Notes: a model not told the origin generated them from the sequence alone. 64,000 nucleotides of DNA from Marinobacter sp. SS21 (GCF_028369065.1 NZ_JAQNDA010000009.1:113046-177045); one strand, 5' to 3'. Positions 1-11,272 are shown, counted from the stretch's first letter. Made by a program: numbers and translations.

Positions 1-1
1 A

Positions 2-2101
2 TTCGTCGGTCAGGGTCCGCGGCGAGGCGAAGTCTGGTTGAATCCTCGTTTGATGCGGCTGCTGGCGCTGGCGGTAGGGGATAGCCTGGAAGTCGGGAAT
101 CTCAGCTTGACGGTGAGCGGTCTGCTGCTGCGGGAGCCCGATGGCGGATTCAGCATGGCGTCGTTGGCGCCAAGAATCATGATGCACGCTGACGATGTAG
201 CCGCCACAGGGGTGATCCAGGAAGGCAGTCGGGTGGAGTACGTGGCGTTGTTTGCCGGTGACGAGTCCGCACTGGAAGGGTACCACCAGTGGCTGCGGCC
301 GCAGCTGGAGCCCGGTCATGAGTGGGAGAGTGTGCGGGATGGCGAAACCCTGTCGCGATCGTTGCAACGCGCGGAGCGTTTCCTGCTGCTCGGCGGCAGC
401 CTCGCGGTGGTGCTGGCGGCGGTGGCGGTCGCGGTTGCCAGCCGGGAGTATGCGCTGGGGCAGCGGGATACCGTGGCTTTGCTGAAAACGCTTGGAATGA
501 CCGGTCCGGGCATCGGGCGCCTGTACCTGCGCCGGTTACTGCTGTGGGGCAGCGCGGGCTGCCTTGGTGGCCTGCTGGTAGCGTTGCCGGTGTACTGGGC
601 GATGGCGGAGGTCCTGGAGCAGGTGCTGGCGCGGCCCATCGACAGCACGCTGGAGCTCCGGGGGCTGGTACCGGCGCTGGTGACGGCGCTGGTGTCGCTG
701 TTCGCCTTCGCCTATCCCCCAGTGCGCCGTCTTCAGAAGGTGCCCGCCATGTGGGTTCTGCGTAGCGAGCCGGGTGAGGCCAGCCGCAGGGCCTGGTCGG
801 ACATGCTGTTGGCCGGTGGCGCGATCGCGGTGCTGGTTTGGCTGTATGCGCAGGAAGTCTCATTGGTGATGGCTTTGCTGGCGGGCTTGACCATGCTCTT
901 GGCGGTGTTGGCCCTGGTGGCCTGGGGGTTGATCCTGGTGTTGCGTCGGGTCGCTGGTGGCGCCACGGCCTGGCGTCTGGCGCTGGTGGCGCTGTATCGC
1001 CATCGTCGCAGTACCTTGTCTCAGATCTCGGTGTTCGCCATGACCATCATGCTGGCATCTACACTGTTGCTGGTGCGCACATCCCTGCTCAGCGACTGGC
1101 AGAACCAGCTTCCTGAGCAGGCGCCAAATCACTTCCTGATTAATATTGCACCCTCGGATGTGGCTGGCGTCGCGGCCTTCTGGAGTGAACGCGGCTATCC
1201 CCTGGAGGCGCTGTATCCCATGGTACGAGGTCGACTGACCGAGCTTAACGATCAGTCAGTGCGGCAGGCGGTCAGCAAGGATCGTGAGGTTCGTGAGCTG
1301 AATCGGGAACTGAACCTGACCTGGATGGCTCGGCTACCGGAGGACAACCAGATCGTGGCGGGGCGGTGGTTTGATGACGGCGCAAGGGTAGGTGTCTCGG
1401 TGGAGGCCCAGCTGGCGGAGCGGCTAGGCTTACGAGTCGGCGATCGGCTCGGGTTCACCGTTGGGTCCGAGGTGATTACTGAACCTGTGACCAGTATTCG
1501 GACGGTTCAATGGGACAGTATGAAGCCCAACTTTTACATGGCCTTCCCTCCAGACAGTGAGTTGCGCAGGTTGCCGGCGACGTGGATGACCAGTTTCCAC
1601 CTGCCCAGCGAGCGGAAGTCGGCGTTGAATGAATTTGCGGTTCGTTATCCGACGGTATCGGTGCTGGAAGTGGACCATATCATCGAGCGGATCCAGGCCA
1701 TAGTGCGTCAGGTCACTCAGGCGGTGGAGGCGATCCTGGCACTGATCCTGGCGGCCGCTCTGGTGGTGATGGCGGCGGTGGTCAGCGCCACCCTTCGGGA
1801 CCGACAGCGTGAAGGGGCGTTGTTGCGTACCCTGGGTGGCCGGCAACAGCTGCTGGTACGCAGCACTATGTTGGAGTTTGCGCTGCTGGGGTTCATTGCC
1901 GGCGTGCTTGGGGTGCTCGCGGCAGAGGCCGCCGTGTGGGCGCTGCAACAGCGCATGTTCGAAGGGGATGTTCAGTGGCATTGGGGGGTTATTCTGCCCA
2001 TTCCGCTGGTGAGTTCGATGCTGCTGGCGGTGTTTGGCCGCTGGCAGTTGGCGCCAGTGTTGAATGTCTCGCCCATGCTGTTGTTGCGCAGGCTGGAGTG
2101 A
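2..2101 (+). CDS. ABC transporter permease, FtsX/YbbP type (5' truncated)
   Basis: The frame is open from base 2, so the true start lies before the window; an internal TTG at 38 is not a credible start because the family motif GEVWLNPRL runs across it. About 700 residues remain. Two FtsX-like permease modules are visible: hydrophobic segments at about residues 120-310 and a second module starting with the charged stretch RRSTLSQISVF, followed by a periplasmic domain and a C-terminal FtsX module (AILALILAAALVVMAAVVS onward). This order matches YbbP, the permease partner of the YbbA ATPase, thought to export or extract substrates from the inner membrane. The ATPase and any TesA-like partner would lie upstream, outside the window. 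The gene ends 9 bases before a convergent gene. Confidence 0.88.
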   Translation, partial: FVGQGPRRGEVWLNPRLMRLLALAVGDSLEVGNLSLTVSGLLLREPDGGFSMASLAPRIMMHADDVAATGVIQEGSRVEYVALFAGDESALEGYHQWLRPQLEPGHEWESVRDGETLSRSLQRAERFLLLGGSLAVVLAAVAVAVASREYALGQRDTVALLKTLGMTGPGIGRLYLRRLLLWGSAGCLGGLLVALPVYWAMAEVLEQVLARPIDSTLELRGLVPALVTALVSLFAFAYPPVRRLQKVPAMWVLRSEPGEASRRAWSDMLLAGGAIAVLVWLYAQEVSLVMALLAGLTMLLAVLALVAWGLILVLRRVAGGATAWRLALVALYRHRRSTLSQISVFAMTIMLASTLLLVRTSLLSDWQNQLPEQAPNHFLINIAPSDVAGVAAFWSERGYPLEALYPMVRGRLTELNDQSVRQAVSKDREVRELNRELNLTWMARLPEDNQIVAGRWFDDGARVGVSVEAQLAERLGLRVGDRLGFTVGSEVITEPVTSIRTVQWDSMKPNFYMAFPPDSELRRLPATWMTSFHLPSERKSALNEFAVRYPTVSVLEVDHIIERIQAIVRQVTQAVEAILALILAAALVVMAAVVSATLRDRQREGALLRTLGGRQQLLVRSTMLEFALLGFIAGVLGVLAAEAAVWALQQRMFEGDVQWHWGVILPIPLVSSMLLAVFGRWQLAPVLNVSPMLLLRRLE

Positions 2102-2110
2102 ACCGGCCGT

Positions 2111-2902
2111 TTAACGGTAGGCCGAGAGAATCTGTTCCAATTCTCCGCTTGCTTTGAGCTCCGCCAATTTATCGTTGAAGGCGGCGACAAAGCCGTCCAG
2201 GTCCCTGCGGACCATCAGCCGAAAACCATAATCACTCAAGGAGTTGGCGGTGGCTTTAAGCATGCCGTCCATGCTGGGGTGGTTACGGATGATCCATTGG
2301 CCGACCAGGCGGTCAGCGATGGCCGCGTCGAAACGATCGCTGTCCAACAGGTAGCGGAACAGGTCGACATCGTCGTTCACATCGAAGCGTTGGGCGAGAC
2401 CGTGGTCGAACATCTGTCGTAGCGCCGGGTAGCGGTAGCCCAGGTGGGTCACGATGGTCTTGGCTTCGAGATCCATCGGGGTCTGGAACTGAAATTCCTT
2501 GCCGGCGGGATAGAAAAAGACTTCCTCAACGTTAACAATCGGGTCGGTGAACAGGAAGCGGTCCGGCTCCTGAGTCCATTCGATGGCGCGGGGCGTGGCG
2601 TCCACATAGCCTTTGTACACCAATTCATCGACCCGTTTACGGGGGATCTTGATGGGGGCGATCTGGTATTGCAACTGCTCCGAGATGCGCGCAACCACGT
2701 CCCAGATAATCCCTGACATCCGGTCGTCGTCGATGATCAGGTACGGCGGGTAGCCTTTGGGAGACACGTTAAGCCGCAGGATGCCATCAACTTCCGTCGC
2801 GGCACTCTCGGAGACCGGCGTCTCGTTTGCCCAGGCTTCCGTCGCAAGCAGCATGGCTGCCGTGGCGAAAAAGGCCTGAAAGTGGCGTGACAGAGCGGAC
2901 AT
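2111..2902 (-). CDS. Periplasmic solute-binding protein, amino-acid-type family 3
   Basis: 263 residues with a signal peptide (hydrophobic core FFATAAMLLATEAWA) and a mature domain resembling the bacterial extracellular solute-binding family 3. Typical pieces are the start LRLNVSPKGYPPYLIIDDDRMSGIIWDVVARI, the middle RAIEWTQEPDRFLFTDP, and the end FVAAFNDKLAELKASGELEQIL. Many such stand-alone genes in marine gammaproteobacteria have no adjacent permease, and none is seen here, so the substrate is unknown and a sensory or orphan role is possible. It converges on the YbbP-like gene. The 237-base gap upstream of its start contains only weak hairpins. Confidence 0.85.
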   Translation of the reverse strand: MSALSRHFQAFFATAAMLLATEAWANETPVSESAATEVDGILRLNVSPKGYPPYLIIDDDRMSGIIWDVVARISEQLQYQIAPIKIPRKRVDELVYKGYVDATPRAIEWTQEPDRFLFTDPIVNVEEVFFYPAGKEFQFQTPMDLEAKTIVTHLGYRYPALRQMFDHGLAQRFDVNDDVDLFRYLLDSDRFDAAIADRLVGQWIIRNHPSMDGMLKATANSLSDYGFRLMVRRDLDGFVAAFNDKLAELKASGELEQILSAYR

Positions 2903-3139
2903 AGGCGCAGGAACCCTGGATTCTGGATAGGTTAAGGTCCAGCATGGCGGGACCGGTTTAGCCCTTCTCGGGCTGCTACGGCTCTACGGTGAGCTGTTGA
3001 CGGCTGTGTCGTTGCATCCATGCGCCACTACCGGAAGTATTAACGTCTGCCCGGCTGAATTCAATGGCTTGGGGTAAAAAGAATGGGAGGGGGGGGCTGT
3101 GACCCGGACGGATTGCCGGGCCACAATAAGGCGACGTGA

Positions 3140-4327
3140 TTAGGCCCAGGCTTTGCGCAAAATCGCCTGCGCATCCTCCAGCGAGGCTTCGCGAGGGTTG
3201 AACATGATGGAGCCGTCGTCCAGCGCCAGCGCGGCGATGGCGTCGAGTTGCGACTCGTCCACCTTACCGGTTTCCTTCAGGGTGCGCGGCAGCTTGCAGT
3301 GCTTGTACAGGGCATCGCGCAACCGGCGAATGGCCGCAATCGAGGCCTCGGCGCGGCGGTTGGCCGGCGTGGCGGCATAAGCTTCCGGACCCTCCAGGTA
3401 GAGCAGCAGATCGCTCAGGGGAGCACGGATGCTTTCCAGGTTATATTCCAGCACGTAGGGCAGGTACAGGCTCATGCACAGGCCGTGGGGCAGGTGACAG
3501 ATCGCGCCGGTCGCGTGACCCAAGGCATGGACCAGGCCAACCATGGAGTTGGAGAAGGCAATGCCGGCCATGGTCGAGGCTTGAGCCAGTTCCAGTCGGC
3601 CGTCGGCGTCTTTGGGGTTGTCCATGACGCTTAGCAGGGAGCTGCTGATTTTCTTCACCGCAGCGGTAGCGTAGGCGTCGCTGAGCGGATTCTTGGCCAT
3701 GCAGGTGAAGGCTTCGGTTGCATGGGTCATGGCGTCCATGGCGGTGGCTGCAGTAATGTGTGGCGGCAGCGTCAGCGTCATGCGCGGGTCAATGATGGCC
3801 GCGTTGGGCAACAGGAACGAAGAGGTAAACGGCAGCTTGACCGATTTCTCGGTGTCGGCAATCACCGCGACCGCGGTCACTTCGGAGCCGGTACCGGCGG
3901 TGGTCGGCACGACAAAGAACGGCTTGAGGGCACGCTTGAGCACACCGGCACCGGCGTATTCGGAAATATCGTCGCCGCCTTCCGAAACCAGAATGTTGAC
4001 TGCCTTGGCGGTATCAATGGCGGAGCCGCCGCCGACGGCAATGATCGAGTCGCACTTTTCGCTGCGGTAGACCTTGGCGATGTCCCGAACGACGCCGGTG
4101 GACGAATCCGGTGGCACGTCGTCGTAGATGCAGACAATTTCCAGGTCGCTCTCTTCGCAGGCGGCCACGACGGGCTCCAGCAGACCGGCGGCGCGAACGC
4201 CTTTGTCGGTGATGATCATCGGCCGTTGTGCGCCCAGGCCGCTCAGTTCGTAAGGAATGTGCTCGAGTGCCGCTTTGCCGGCGATGACTTTAACCGGACA
4301 GAAGAATTCATAGTATTTGTTTGTCAT
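3140..4327 (-). CDS. Iron-containing alcohol dehydrogenase
   Basis: 395 residues, the usual length for group III metal-dependent alcohol dehydrogenases. The NAD-binding signature GGGSAIDTAKA is at about 99-109, TTAGTGSEVT at about 141-150, and the metal ligands are expected in AMDAMTHATEA (about 195-205) and HALGHATGAICHLPHG (about 264-279). It should oxidise an alcohol or reduce an aldehyde in the cytoplasm; the substrate cannot be read from sequence. Its start codon overlaps the stop of the upstream SCP2-like gene (TAATG), so the two are translationally coupled and probably act on the same lipid-like substrate. Confidence 0.93.
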   Translation of the reverse strand: MTNKYYEFFCPVKVIAGKAALEHIPYELSGLGAQRPMIITDKGVRAAGLLEPVVAACEESDLEIVCIYDDVPPDSSTGVVRDIAKVYRSEKCDSIIAVGGGSAIDTAKAVNILVSEGGDDISEYAGAGVLKRALKPFFVVPTTAGTGSEVTAVAVIADTEKSVKLPFTSSFLLPNAAIIDPRMTLTLPPHITAATAMDAMTHATEAFTCMAKNPLSDAYATAAVKKISSSLLSVMDNPKDADGRLELAQASTMAGIAFSNSMVGLVHALGHATGAICHLPHGLCMSLYLPYVLEYNLESIRAPLSDLLLYLEGPEAYAATPANRRAEASIAAIRRLRDALYKHCKLPRTLKETGKVDESQLDAIAALALDDGSIMFNPREASLEDAQAILRKAWA

Positions 4328-4872
4328 TACGCTACCACCGTCTCAACGAATTGGGTTGCCACCTTCAGGTAAATCCTCGCCGCATTGAGGACCTTCTCGG
4401 GCAGGTGCAGGTTCTTCGGGTACTCCTTGATCGCGCGCTCGGCAATCAGGCGGGGCAGGATGAAGGCCTCCAGTCGGTTCAGTACCCGGGTCATGCGAAT
4501 GGCGTAGCTGATGTCGCCGTCCACCAGCATGCGGTCGTTGGCAAACGCCACAGAGGTTTTCTCCTGAAACGAGAGCACCAGAAACGCATGGGCAATGTGC
4601 TTGAACTTAATCGACAGGTCCACGGGGCGTGGGGCCTGGCCACGGTGGTACCGGAAGCGACCTTCGCCCAAGTGCTCGATGATCAGTTTGGCGCCATTGG
4701 GCATCACCATCATCTCGAACAGGAAACCTTCAGGTAGGCTTTTGGCTTCTTCCCGTACCGTGGAATCGATTTCACTGATGGCCTGCAGGGCATTGCCCAT
4801 CACCTGGAACATCAATTCGACGTACAGGCGCCGGGCCTGGAAAGCCATGGGTTGCATTCGTCTGGCTAACAT
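4327..4872 (-). CDS. SCP2-like lipid-binding domain protein (putative)
   Basis: 181 residues with no signal peptide. The central part (about residues 50-130) has the pattern of an SCP2/sterol-carrier fold: a hydrophobic strand pair, VDLSIKFKHIAHAFLVLSFQ, then AFANDRMLVDGDISYAIRMTRVL, where the VDGD turn is characteristic of SCP2 domains. The assignment is by eye and is tentative. It is the first gene of a two-gene operon with the iron alcohol dehydrogenase, which suggests binding or presenting a hydrophobic alcohol or aldehyde. A sigma-70-like promoter lies about 33 bases upstream of its start. Confidence 0.68.
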   Translation of the reverse strand: MLARRMQPMAFQARRLYVELMFQVMGNALQAISEIDSTVREEAKSLPEGFLFEMMVMPNGAKLIIEHLGEGRFRYHRGQAPRPVDLSIKFKHIAHAFLVLSFQEKTSVAFANDRMLVDGDISYAIRMTRVLNRLEAFILPRLIAERAIKEYPKNLHLPEKVLNAARIYLKVATQFVETVVA

Positions 4873-4904
4873 GGAATTCGTCCGGTTGTTGTTAGGGTAA
4901 ATCG

Positions 4905-4933
4905 ATTTTTAGAGTTTTTGCTCTAGATGTCAA
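4905..4933 (-). promoter_or_regulatory. Sigma-70-type promoter with an internal dyad for the SCP2-like/ADH operon
   Basis: On the minus strand a perfect -35 hexamer TTGACA (4928-4933) is followed after 17 bases by AAAAAT (4905-4910), a 4/6 match to the -10. The spacer holds the dyad TAGAG-CAAAAA-CTCTA (4910-4925), well placed for a repressor that blocks polymerase. The promoter call is seen directly; the operator role is inferred. Confidence 0.55.
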
Positions 4934-5092
4934 TGCGAAAGCTGACGCAGCATCGCCGTCAGCCCGGCAACTGTCCCCCCGAGTGCCGTAAAAGTCGGTC
5001 TGAAGGGCTAATCTGATAGCAAAGGCAATTGTTCAACCGGTGCTTTTCAAAGAAGATACGTTGCAATTGTCACAGAAAGGGGGCGGAGATCC

Positions 5093-6025
5093 GTGGCCAA
5101 ACACAGCAACCACCAACTACCAAGGCAACTGCAGCCCTGGAGTTATCGCACATCCATCGGATTTACCCTGCGTGGCTGGCGGACCGAGCCCAGCGGGCGG
5201 CCGCTGATTCATTTTGTCCACGGCAATGGCTATGCGGGGCTGGTCTATGAACATATGCTGGCGCCGTTGCTTGATCACGCCGATCTTTTTATCAGCGATG
5301 TCCAGGGCCATGGTGACAGTGACCACGGTGGCCGCTTTCACGGTTGGAATGGCACGGCTGCACTGTGCGAAGAGGTATTGCGTCACCATTTACCTGACTA
5401 TAGGGACGGGGAGGGCAAACCGGTGCCGGTGCTGGGACTGGGCCACAGTTTCGGTGGCGTGATGACGGCGCTGATGATGGCGCGCTCATCGGACCTGTTT
5501 CAGCGGGCGGTGTTGCTGGACCCGGTGTTGTTTTCTCCCAACATGCTTCGGCTCATGGCGCTGTCTGGGGCCGTCGGCCTATGGAAGCGCAACGCCATGG
5601 CCAGCCGCGCGCGCAAGCGACGAGCCCACTGGCCGGAGCCGCAGCATGCCCTAGAGAATTTTCACAATCGGGGGATATTTCGGGGGTGGGACGAACGCAG
5701 CCTGAAGAGCTACCTGGACCACGGTCTGAAGCCGGCGGAACAGGGTGGGGTGACCCTCAAGTGCCGGCCCGAGCGTGAGTCGGAAGTCTTTGGTTCGTAC
5801 CCACGCCGGCTGTGGCCGTTATTGCGACGAGTGAAGACTCCGACCCACATCATCTATGGCAGTAAGACCTACCCGTTCGTGGGGCAGTCTGCGTTGCGGT
5901 GGCAAAAGCAGTCCTCGCTGGTGACAGCGGAACGGGTGCCCGGCGGCCACTGCTTCATGCTGGAGCGGCCTGAAGAAATCGCCACGCTGGTTCTGGATCG
6001 TTTGAACCTGAGCCCCGCCGCCTAA
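5093..6025 (+). CDS. Alpha/beta hydrolase
   Basis: 310 residues. The start is a GTG at 5093 with GGAG about 8 bases upstream. Features of the fold: the oxyanion-hole motif HGNG (HFVHGNGYAGLVY, about residue 41), the nucleophile elbow GLGHSFGGVM (Ser at about residue 120), a late acidic residue in THIIYGSKTYPFVGQ, and the catalytic His in GGHCFMLERPEEI near the C-terminus. It should be a cytoplasmic esterase, lipase or related hydrolase; the substrate is unknown. It converges on the M48 protease gene 23 bases downstream, with a hairpin between them. Confidence 0.9.
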   Translation: MAKHSNHQLPRQLQPWSYRTSIGFTLRGWRTEPSGRPLIHFVHGNGYAGLVYEHMLAPLLDHADLFISDVQGHGDSDHGGRFHGWNGTAALCEEVLRHHLPDYRDGEGKPVPVLGLGHSFGGVMTALMMARSSDLFQRAVLLDPVLFSPNMLRLMALSGAVGLWKRNAMASRARKRRAHWPEPQHALENFHNRGIFRGWDERSLKSYLDHGLKPAEQGGVTLKCRPERESEVFGSYPRRLWPLLRRVKTPTHIIYGSKTYPFVGQSALRWQKQSSLVTAERVPGGHCFMLERPEEIATLVLDRLNLSPAA

Positions 6026-6038
6026 GTAGGCGGTGGGG
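6013..6038. terminator. Bidirectional hairpin between convergent genes
   Basis: CCCCGCCGCCT, loop AAGT, AGGCGGTGGGG forms an 11-bp stem with one G-U pair, overlapping the stop codon of the hydrolase gene. There is no T tract, so termination function is uncertain. Confidence 0.4.
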
Positions 6039-6048
6039 CCTGGAGGAG

Positions 6049-7329
6049 CTAGCCCTGACTCAGTTTGGCGAGCTTGCGGCGGGCTTCCTCGCCCACACTG
6101 CCGCCGGCTTCCGCCGCGGTGCTGTAAAGAGCGACGGCGTCATCCCGGCGGTTTTCCCGCACCGCGATGTCTCCCAGGCGAAGGTATCCGATGGCGGTTG
6201 GCACAAGGCGGTTGGCGTCCGTGATGTCACTCTTGGCCAAGGCCAGGTCGCCTCGGCCATAGGCATTGAGTCCCCGCTGAAGGCGGTAGCGGAACATTTC
6301 CGGATACAGTGACACCGCCTTGTCGAAGTCCTCGGCGGCGGCGGCCGGTTTGTCCAGGTGCTCCAGTAACTGGCCGCGCAGGGCATAGAACATGGCTTCG
6401 CCAGGCTCCAGTTTGATGGCTTTATTTACGTTGGTCAGGGCGTTCTGGAAATTTTCGCTCTGGATCTGCTTGATGGCGTCATCGTAGGCATCGTAGGCCG
6501 GCTGGCGGCTTCTCAGGAAGGCCAGTCGCTTTTCGAACACATCCCGTCCCCGGTAGCCGTTGCTACCCAGTTCCCGGGCCAAGGCCAGATTGCGGTTTAC
6601 CCGTTCCTGGGAGGGCGGATGGGTCGAAAACAGGCTGGTCAGATAATTACTCTCCTGGCCTTTGGACATTTCCACGAACAGTTGTTGCAATTCCACGGCG
6701 GCCATCGGGTCGTAGCCTGCCTCCACCATGTAGCGAATGCCATAATGGTCGGATTCCAGTTCGTCCGACTGGCCATACTGGGCCAGGGCCAGTTGTGCGC
6801 CCATGGCGGCACCGCCCATTGCCATCTGCCCCCACTCGGAGTTAGCCACCGCCATGCCAACGCCAGCGATACCTGCGTTGATGATCATGCCGGTCTGCAT
6901 ACGCTGGACGCTGTGGCGAGCAGCGGCGTGGACAATTTCATGTCCGAGCACCGAGGCCAGCTGGGCCTCGTCTTCCAGCTCCACCAGCAGTCCCCGGTTG
7001 ATGGCAATCTTGCCGGAAGGCAAGGCCCAGGCATTGGGAACGCCGTTGTTCAGCACCACAAATTCGTAGGGCATATCGGGACGGTCACTGACCGCCGCGA
7101 GTTTTCGGCCCACATCCCGGACATAGATGGTCAGCTCAGGGTCGAGATAGAACTGCCCGCCCTGGGTTTGTTGGGTGGGTACGTACTGTTCCGCTCCGAG
7201 CGACCATTCCTGGCTCTCGGAAATCAACGACAGCTGGCTTTCTCCGGTTACCGGATTCACCGCACACCCGGTCATCAGCCCCATGGCAAGCATCAGCGCT
7301 ATCCAGCGCAGGTAAAAGCGGTTTCTCAC
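6049..7329 (-). CDS. M48-family metalloprotease lipoprotein with TPR domain (BepA/LoiP-like)
   Basis: 426 residues. The N-terminus is a lipoprotein signal with lipobox MTGC (Cys22), so the mature protein is anchored in the envelope facing the periplasm. The zinc protease motif is HEIVH (130-134), with the third ligand in ELESDHYGIRYM. The C-terminal third is TPR-like (repeats such as ALRGQLLEHLDKPAAAAEDF). This architecture matches BepA/YfgC, which helps assemble or degrade outer-membrane proteins such as LptD. BepA itself has a cleavable signal while LoiP is a lipoprotein without TPRs, so an exact orthologue is not claimed. Confidence 0.9.
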   Translation of the reverse strand: MRNRFYLRWIALMLAMGLMTGCAVNPVTGESQLSLISESQEWSLGAEQYVPTQQTQGGQFYLDPELTIYVRDVGRKLAAVSDRPDMPYEFVVLNNGVPNAWALPSGKIAINRGLLVELEDEAQLASVLGHEIVHAAARHSVQRMQTGMIINAGIAGVGMAVANSEWGQMAMGGAAMGAQLALAQYGQSDELESDHYGIRYMVEAGYDPMAAVELQQLFVEMSKGQESNYLTSLFSTHPPSQERVNRNLALARELGSNGYRGRDVFEKRLAFLRSRQPAYDAYDDAIKQIQSENFQNALTNVNKAIKLEPGEAMFYALRGQLLEHLDKPAAAAEDFDKAVSLYPEMFRYRLQRGLNAYGRGDLALAKSDITDANRLVPTAIGYLRLGDIAVRENRRDDAVALYSTAAEAGGSVGEEARRKLAKLSQG

Positions 7330-7566
7330 TCTTCACTCCCTTCCATACTGATTGGTCTTGTTGGCAGCCACCCTCTAAGATGAGGTGTAGGCAGATGCCC
7401 TGGGTATTTCCCTGTTTCACCCTTGACGCCCGCTAGGCCCCTTATACCACATTCCCGAAGTCAGGATGAGGTTCGTCCTGGCGGCTTGTGGAGCGCCAGG
7501 GTCCCTTCGGGTATGATGCGCGTCTTGCCTCTGAGTTTCAGTCCCTGGTCCCCGGAACCTGTATTA

Positions 7567-8289
7567 ATGACCGAATACCTGGATTTACTGGCGCTGGTCT
7601 GGTTTGTGATCTGCTGGCTGGGTTATAGCACCTATTCCAAGAGGCGTGCGGACGATCGTCCTTGCCTGTCCAACACCCTGGACCTGTACCGGGAAGACTG
7701 GATGCGGGTGATGTTGCGGCGGGAGAACCGCATCTCCGACGCCTCCGTTGTGGGCAACCTGGAACGGAACGGCGCCTTCTTCGCGTCCAGCTGCCTACTG
7801 ATTCTGGCCGGTATCATCACCGCTCTGGGCTATTCCCAGGAGGTGATGGAAATCTTCAGCACCTTGCCGTTTGGCAGCCTGCCCAGTCGGGAAATCTGGG
7901 AACTGCGGATGGTGGTGCTGCTGATCGTCTTTATCTACGCGTTCTTCAAGTTCACCTGGTCGATGCGGATGTACAACTTTGTCTCGGTGTTGATCGGCGG
8001 CGCACCATCGCCGGGGGACAAGACGGTCAGTCCCGCAGCCCGCGAAGCCTTCGCCCAAAGTGCCGCCAAGGTCTGCAACATGGCTGGGGATACCTTCAAT
8101 CTGGGGCTACGCTCTTATTATTATGCGCTGGCGGTGGTCGCCTGGTTCATTCACCCGGCGGCCTTTATCGCCGCGTCCACCCTAGTGGTGGCGGTGCTGT
8201 ATCGCCGGGAGTTCCGTTCCGAGGCGTTGACAGCGCTGCGCGCCGGCAAGGTGTTCGAGGAGCCCGAAGGGGCCGCGGACAAGCCCTAA
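7567..8289 (+). CDS. DUF599 family membrane protein
   Basis: 240 residues from the ATG at 7567; the frame is open 48 codons further upstream but that extension is unlike the family. Four likely transmembrane segments: LLALVWFVICWLGYS, FASSCLLILAGIITALGYS, MVVLLIVFIYAFFKFTWSM and ALAVVAWFIHPAAFIAASTL. The conserved RSYYYALAVVAWF region is typical of DUF599. The function is unknown. It is followed after 36 bases by two thioesterase genes, which may be co-transcribed. Confidence 0.85.
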   Translation: MTEYLDLLALVWFVICWLGYSTYSKRRADDRPCLSNTLDLYREDWMRVMLRRENRISDASVVGNLERNGAFFASSCLLILAGIITALGYSQEVMEIFSTLPFGSLPSREIWELRMVVLLIVFIYAFFKFTWSMRMYNFVSVLIGGAPSPGDKTVSPAAREAFAQSAAKVCNMAGDTFNLGLRSYYYALAVVAWFIHPAAFIAASTLVVAVLYRREFRSEALTALRAGKVFEEPEGAADKP

Positions 8290-8325
8290 CCATCAGACAG
8301 CAAGACGACGTAAAGGCCCACAAGC

Positions 8326-8796
8326 ATGACCAATAACACACGTAGAGACCGGGTGAACCGGTTTATCGACACCCTGGCCCAATCCCGGGCGCTGGGGCTG
8401 ACGGTGGCAGAGGCCGATGAGAACCGGCTGGTTTTGTGTCTGCCTTACAGTGAGCAGATCGTCGGCAACCCGGAAACCGGGGTGATCCACGGTGGTGCCA
8501 TTACAACCCTGATGGATACCGCTTCCGGCTCGGTGATGATTTGTGCCTTACCGGAGTTCGAACTGTGTCCGACCCTGGACCTGCGGGTGGACTACATGCG
8601 TCCGGCGGAACCCCATCGGCCGGTTTATGCCCGGGCGGAGGCTTACCGGGTCACCCAGAACATCATATTCACCCGTTGCGAGGCCTATCAGGATACCGAC
8701 AAGGTGATTGCCCACTGTGTCGGTACCTTTATGCGCATAGGCCAGGAGGCCACGCCGAAGTCCTTTCGCGACCTGATCGTTGGAGGAGAGGCATGA
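8326..8796 (+). CDS. PaaI-type hotdog thioesterase
   Basis: 156 residues, single hotdog domain. The motif HGGAITTLMDTASG (about residues 55-68) is the PaaI-type active-site region, with an acidic residue (Asp) in the helix after HGG. It probably hydrolyses acyl-CoA thioesters in the cytoplasm. Its stop codon overlaps the start of a second thioesterase (ATGA at 8793-8796), so the two are coupled and may form a heteromer or act on related acyl-CoAs. Confidence 0.88.
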   Translation: MTNNTRRDRVNRFIDTLAQSRALGLTVAEADENRLVLCLPYSEQIVGNPETGVIHGGAITTLMDTASGSVMICALPEFELCPTLDLRVDYMRPAEPHRPVYARAEAYRVTQNIIFTRCEAYQDTDKVIAHCVGTFMRIGQEATPKSFRDLIVGGEA

Positions 8797-9227
8797 CCAC
8801 CGCCGAAGTCTTGCGTTACACCCAGGAAACGGGCGATTTTTCCCGGTTGCTGGGGGGAATTCCCTATGCCACGTTCATCGGGCTGCAGTGCGAGCGGTTT
8901 GGAGACGACCTGATTTTCCGCTTGCCGCGCAAAGATTCCAATATTGGTAACCCGATCCTGCCGGCCATCCACGGTGGCGTGATCGGTGGGTTCATGGAAC
9001 TGTCTGCCGCCATCTACCTGATGATGTCCCAGGAAGTGCTGCGGATGCCGCGAATTGTCGACTTCTCCCTGGATTACCTCCGTGCCGGCCTCGACCGGGA
9101 AACCTACGCCGAATGCCGTCTGACCCGCCAGGGCAACCGGGTCGCCAACGTCATGATCACCGCCTGGCAGAAATCCCGCAGCCAGCCCATCGCCACCGCC
9201 CGCGCTCATTTCCTGCTGGAAGACTAG
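8793..9227 (+). CDS. PaaI-type hotdog thioesterase (second of a coupled pair)
   Basis: 144 residues from the ATG at 8793, which overlaps the previous stop and has GGAGGAGAG just upstream. The motif IHGGVIGGFMELSAAIYL corresponds to the hotdog active-site helix, with Glu in place of the Asp of the upstream paralogue. SLDYLRAGLDRETYAECRLTRQGNRVANVMITAW is the typical C-terminal strand region. The pair is diverged rather than a recent duplication. Confidence 0.87.
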   Translation: MTTAEVLRYTQETGDFSRLLGGIPYATFIGLQCERFGDDLIFRLPRKDSNIGNPILPAIHGGVIGGFMELSAAIYLMMSQEVLRMPRIVDFSLDYLRAGLDRETYAECRLTRQGNRVANVMITAWQKSRSQPIATARAHFLLED

Positions 9228-9245
9228 AGCGCTGAGCGATTAGGG

Positions 9246-9273
9246 CTTGAAATGCTCCCGTCCGGCCCCACTT
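9246..9273 (+). promoter_or_regulatory. Sigma-32 heat-shock promoter of htpG
   Basis: CTTGAAA at 9246-9252 is followed after 13 bases by CCCCACTT (9266-9273), a close match to the heat-shock consensus CTTGAA / CCCCATnT. It lies about 100 bases before the htpG start, which fits the known heat-shock control of htpG. Confidence 0.72.
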
Positions 9274-9371
9274 CTGATTGCATCGAATAAGTGTTGAAGG
9301 CGACGACCGGCCAACGGTTGTCCGGTGGTCGCCTTCCGTGTGTTTCATTGCAGTTAGGAGACTATCAAGCC

Positions 9372-11264
<1,893 letters not shown>

Positions 11265-11272
11265 CGGTTGCC

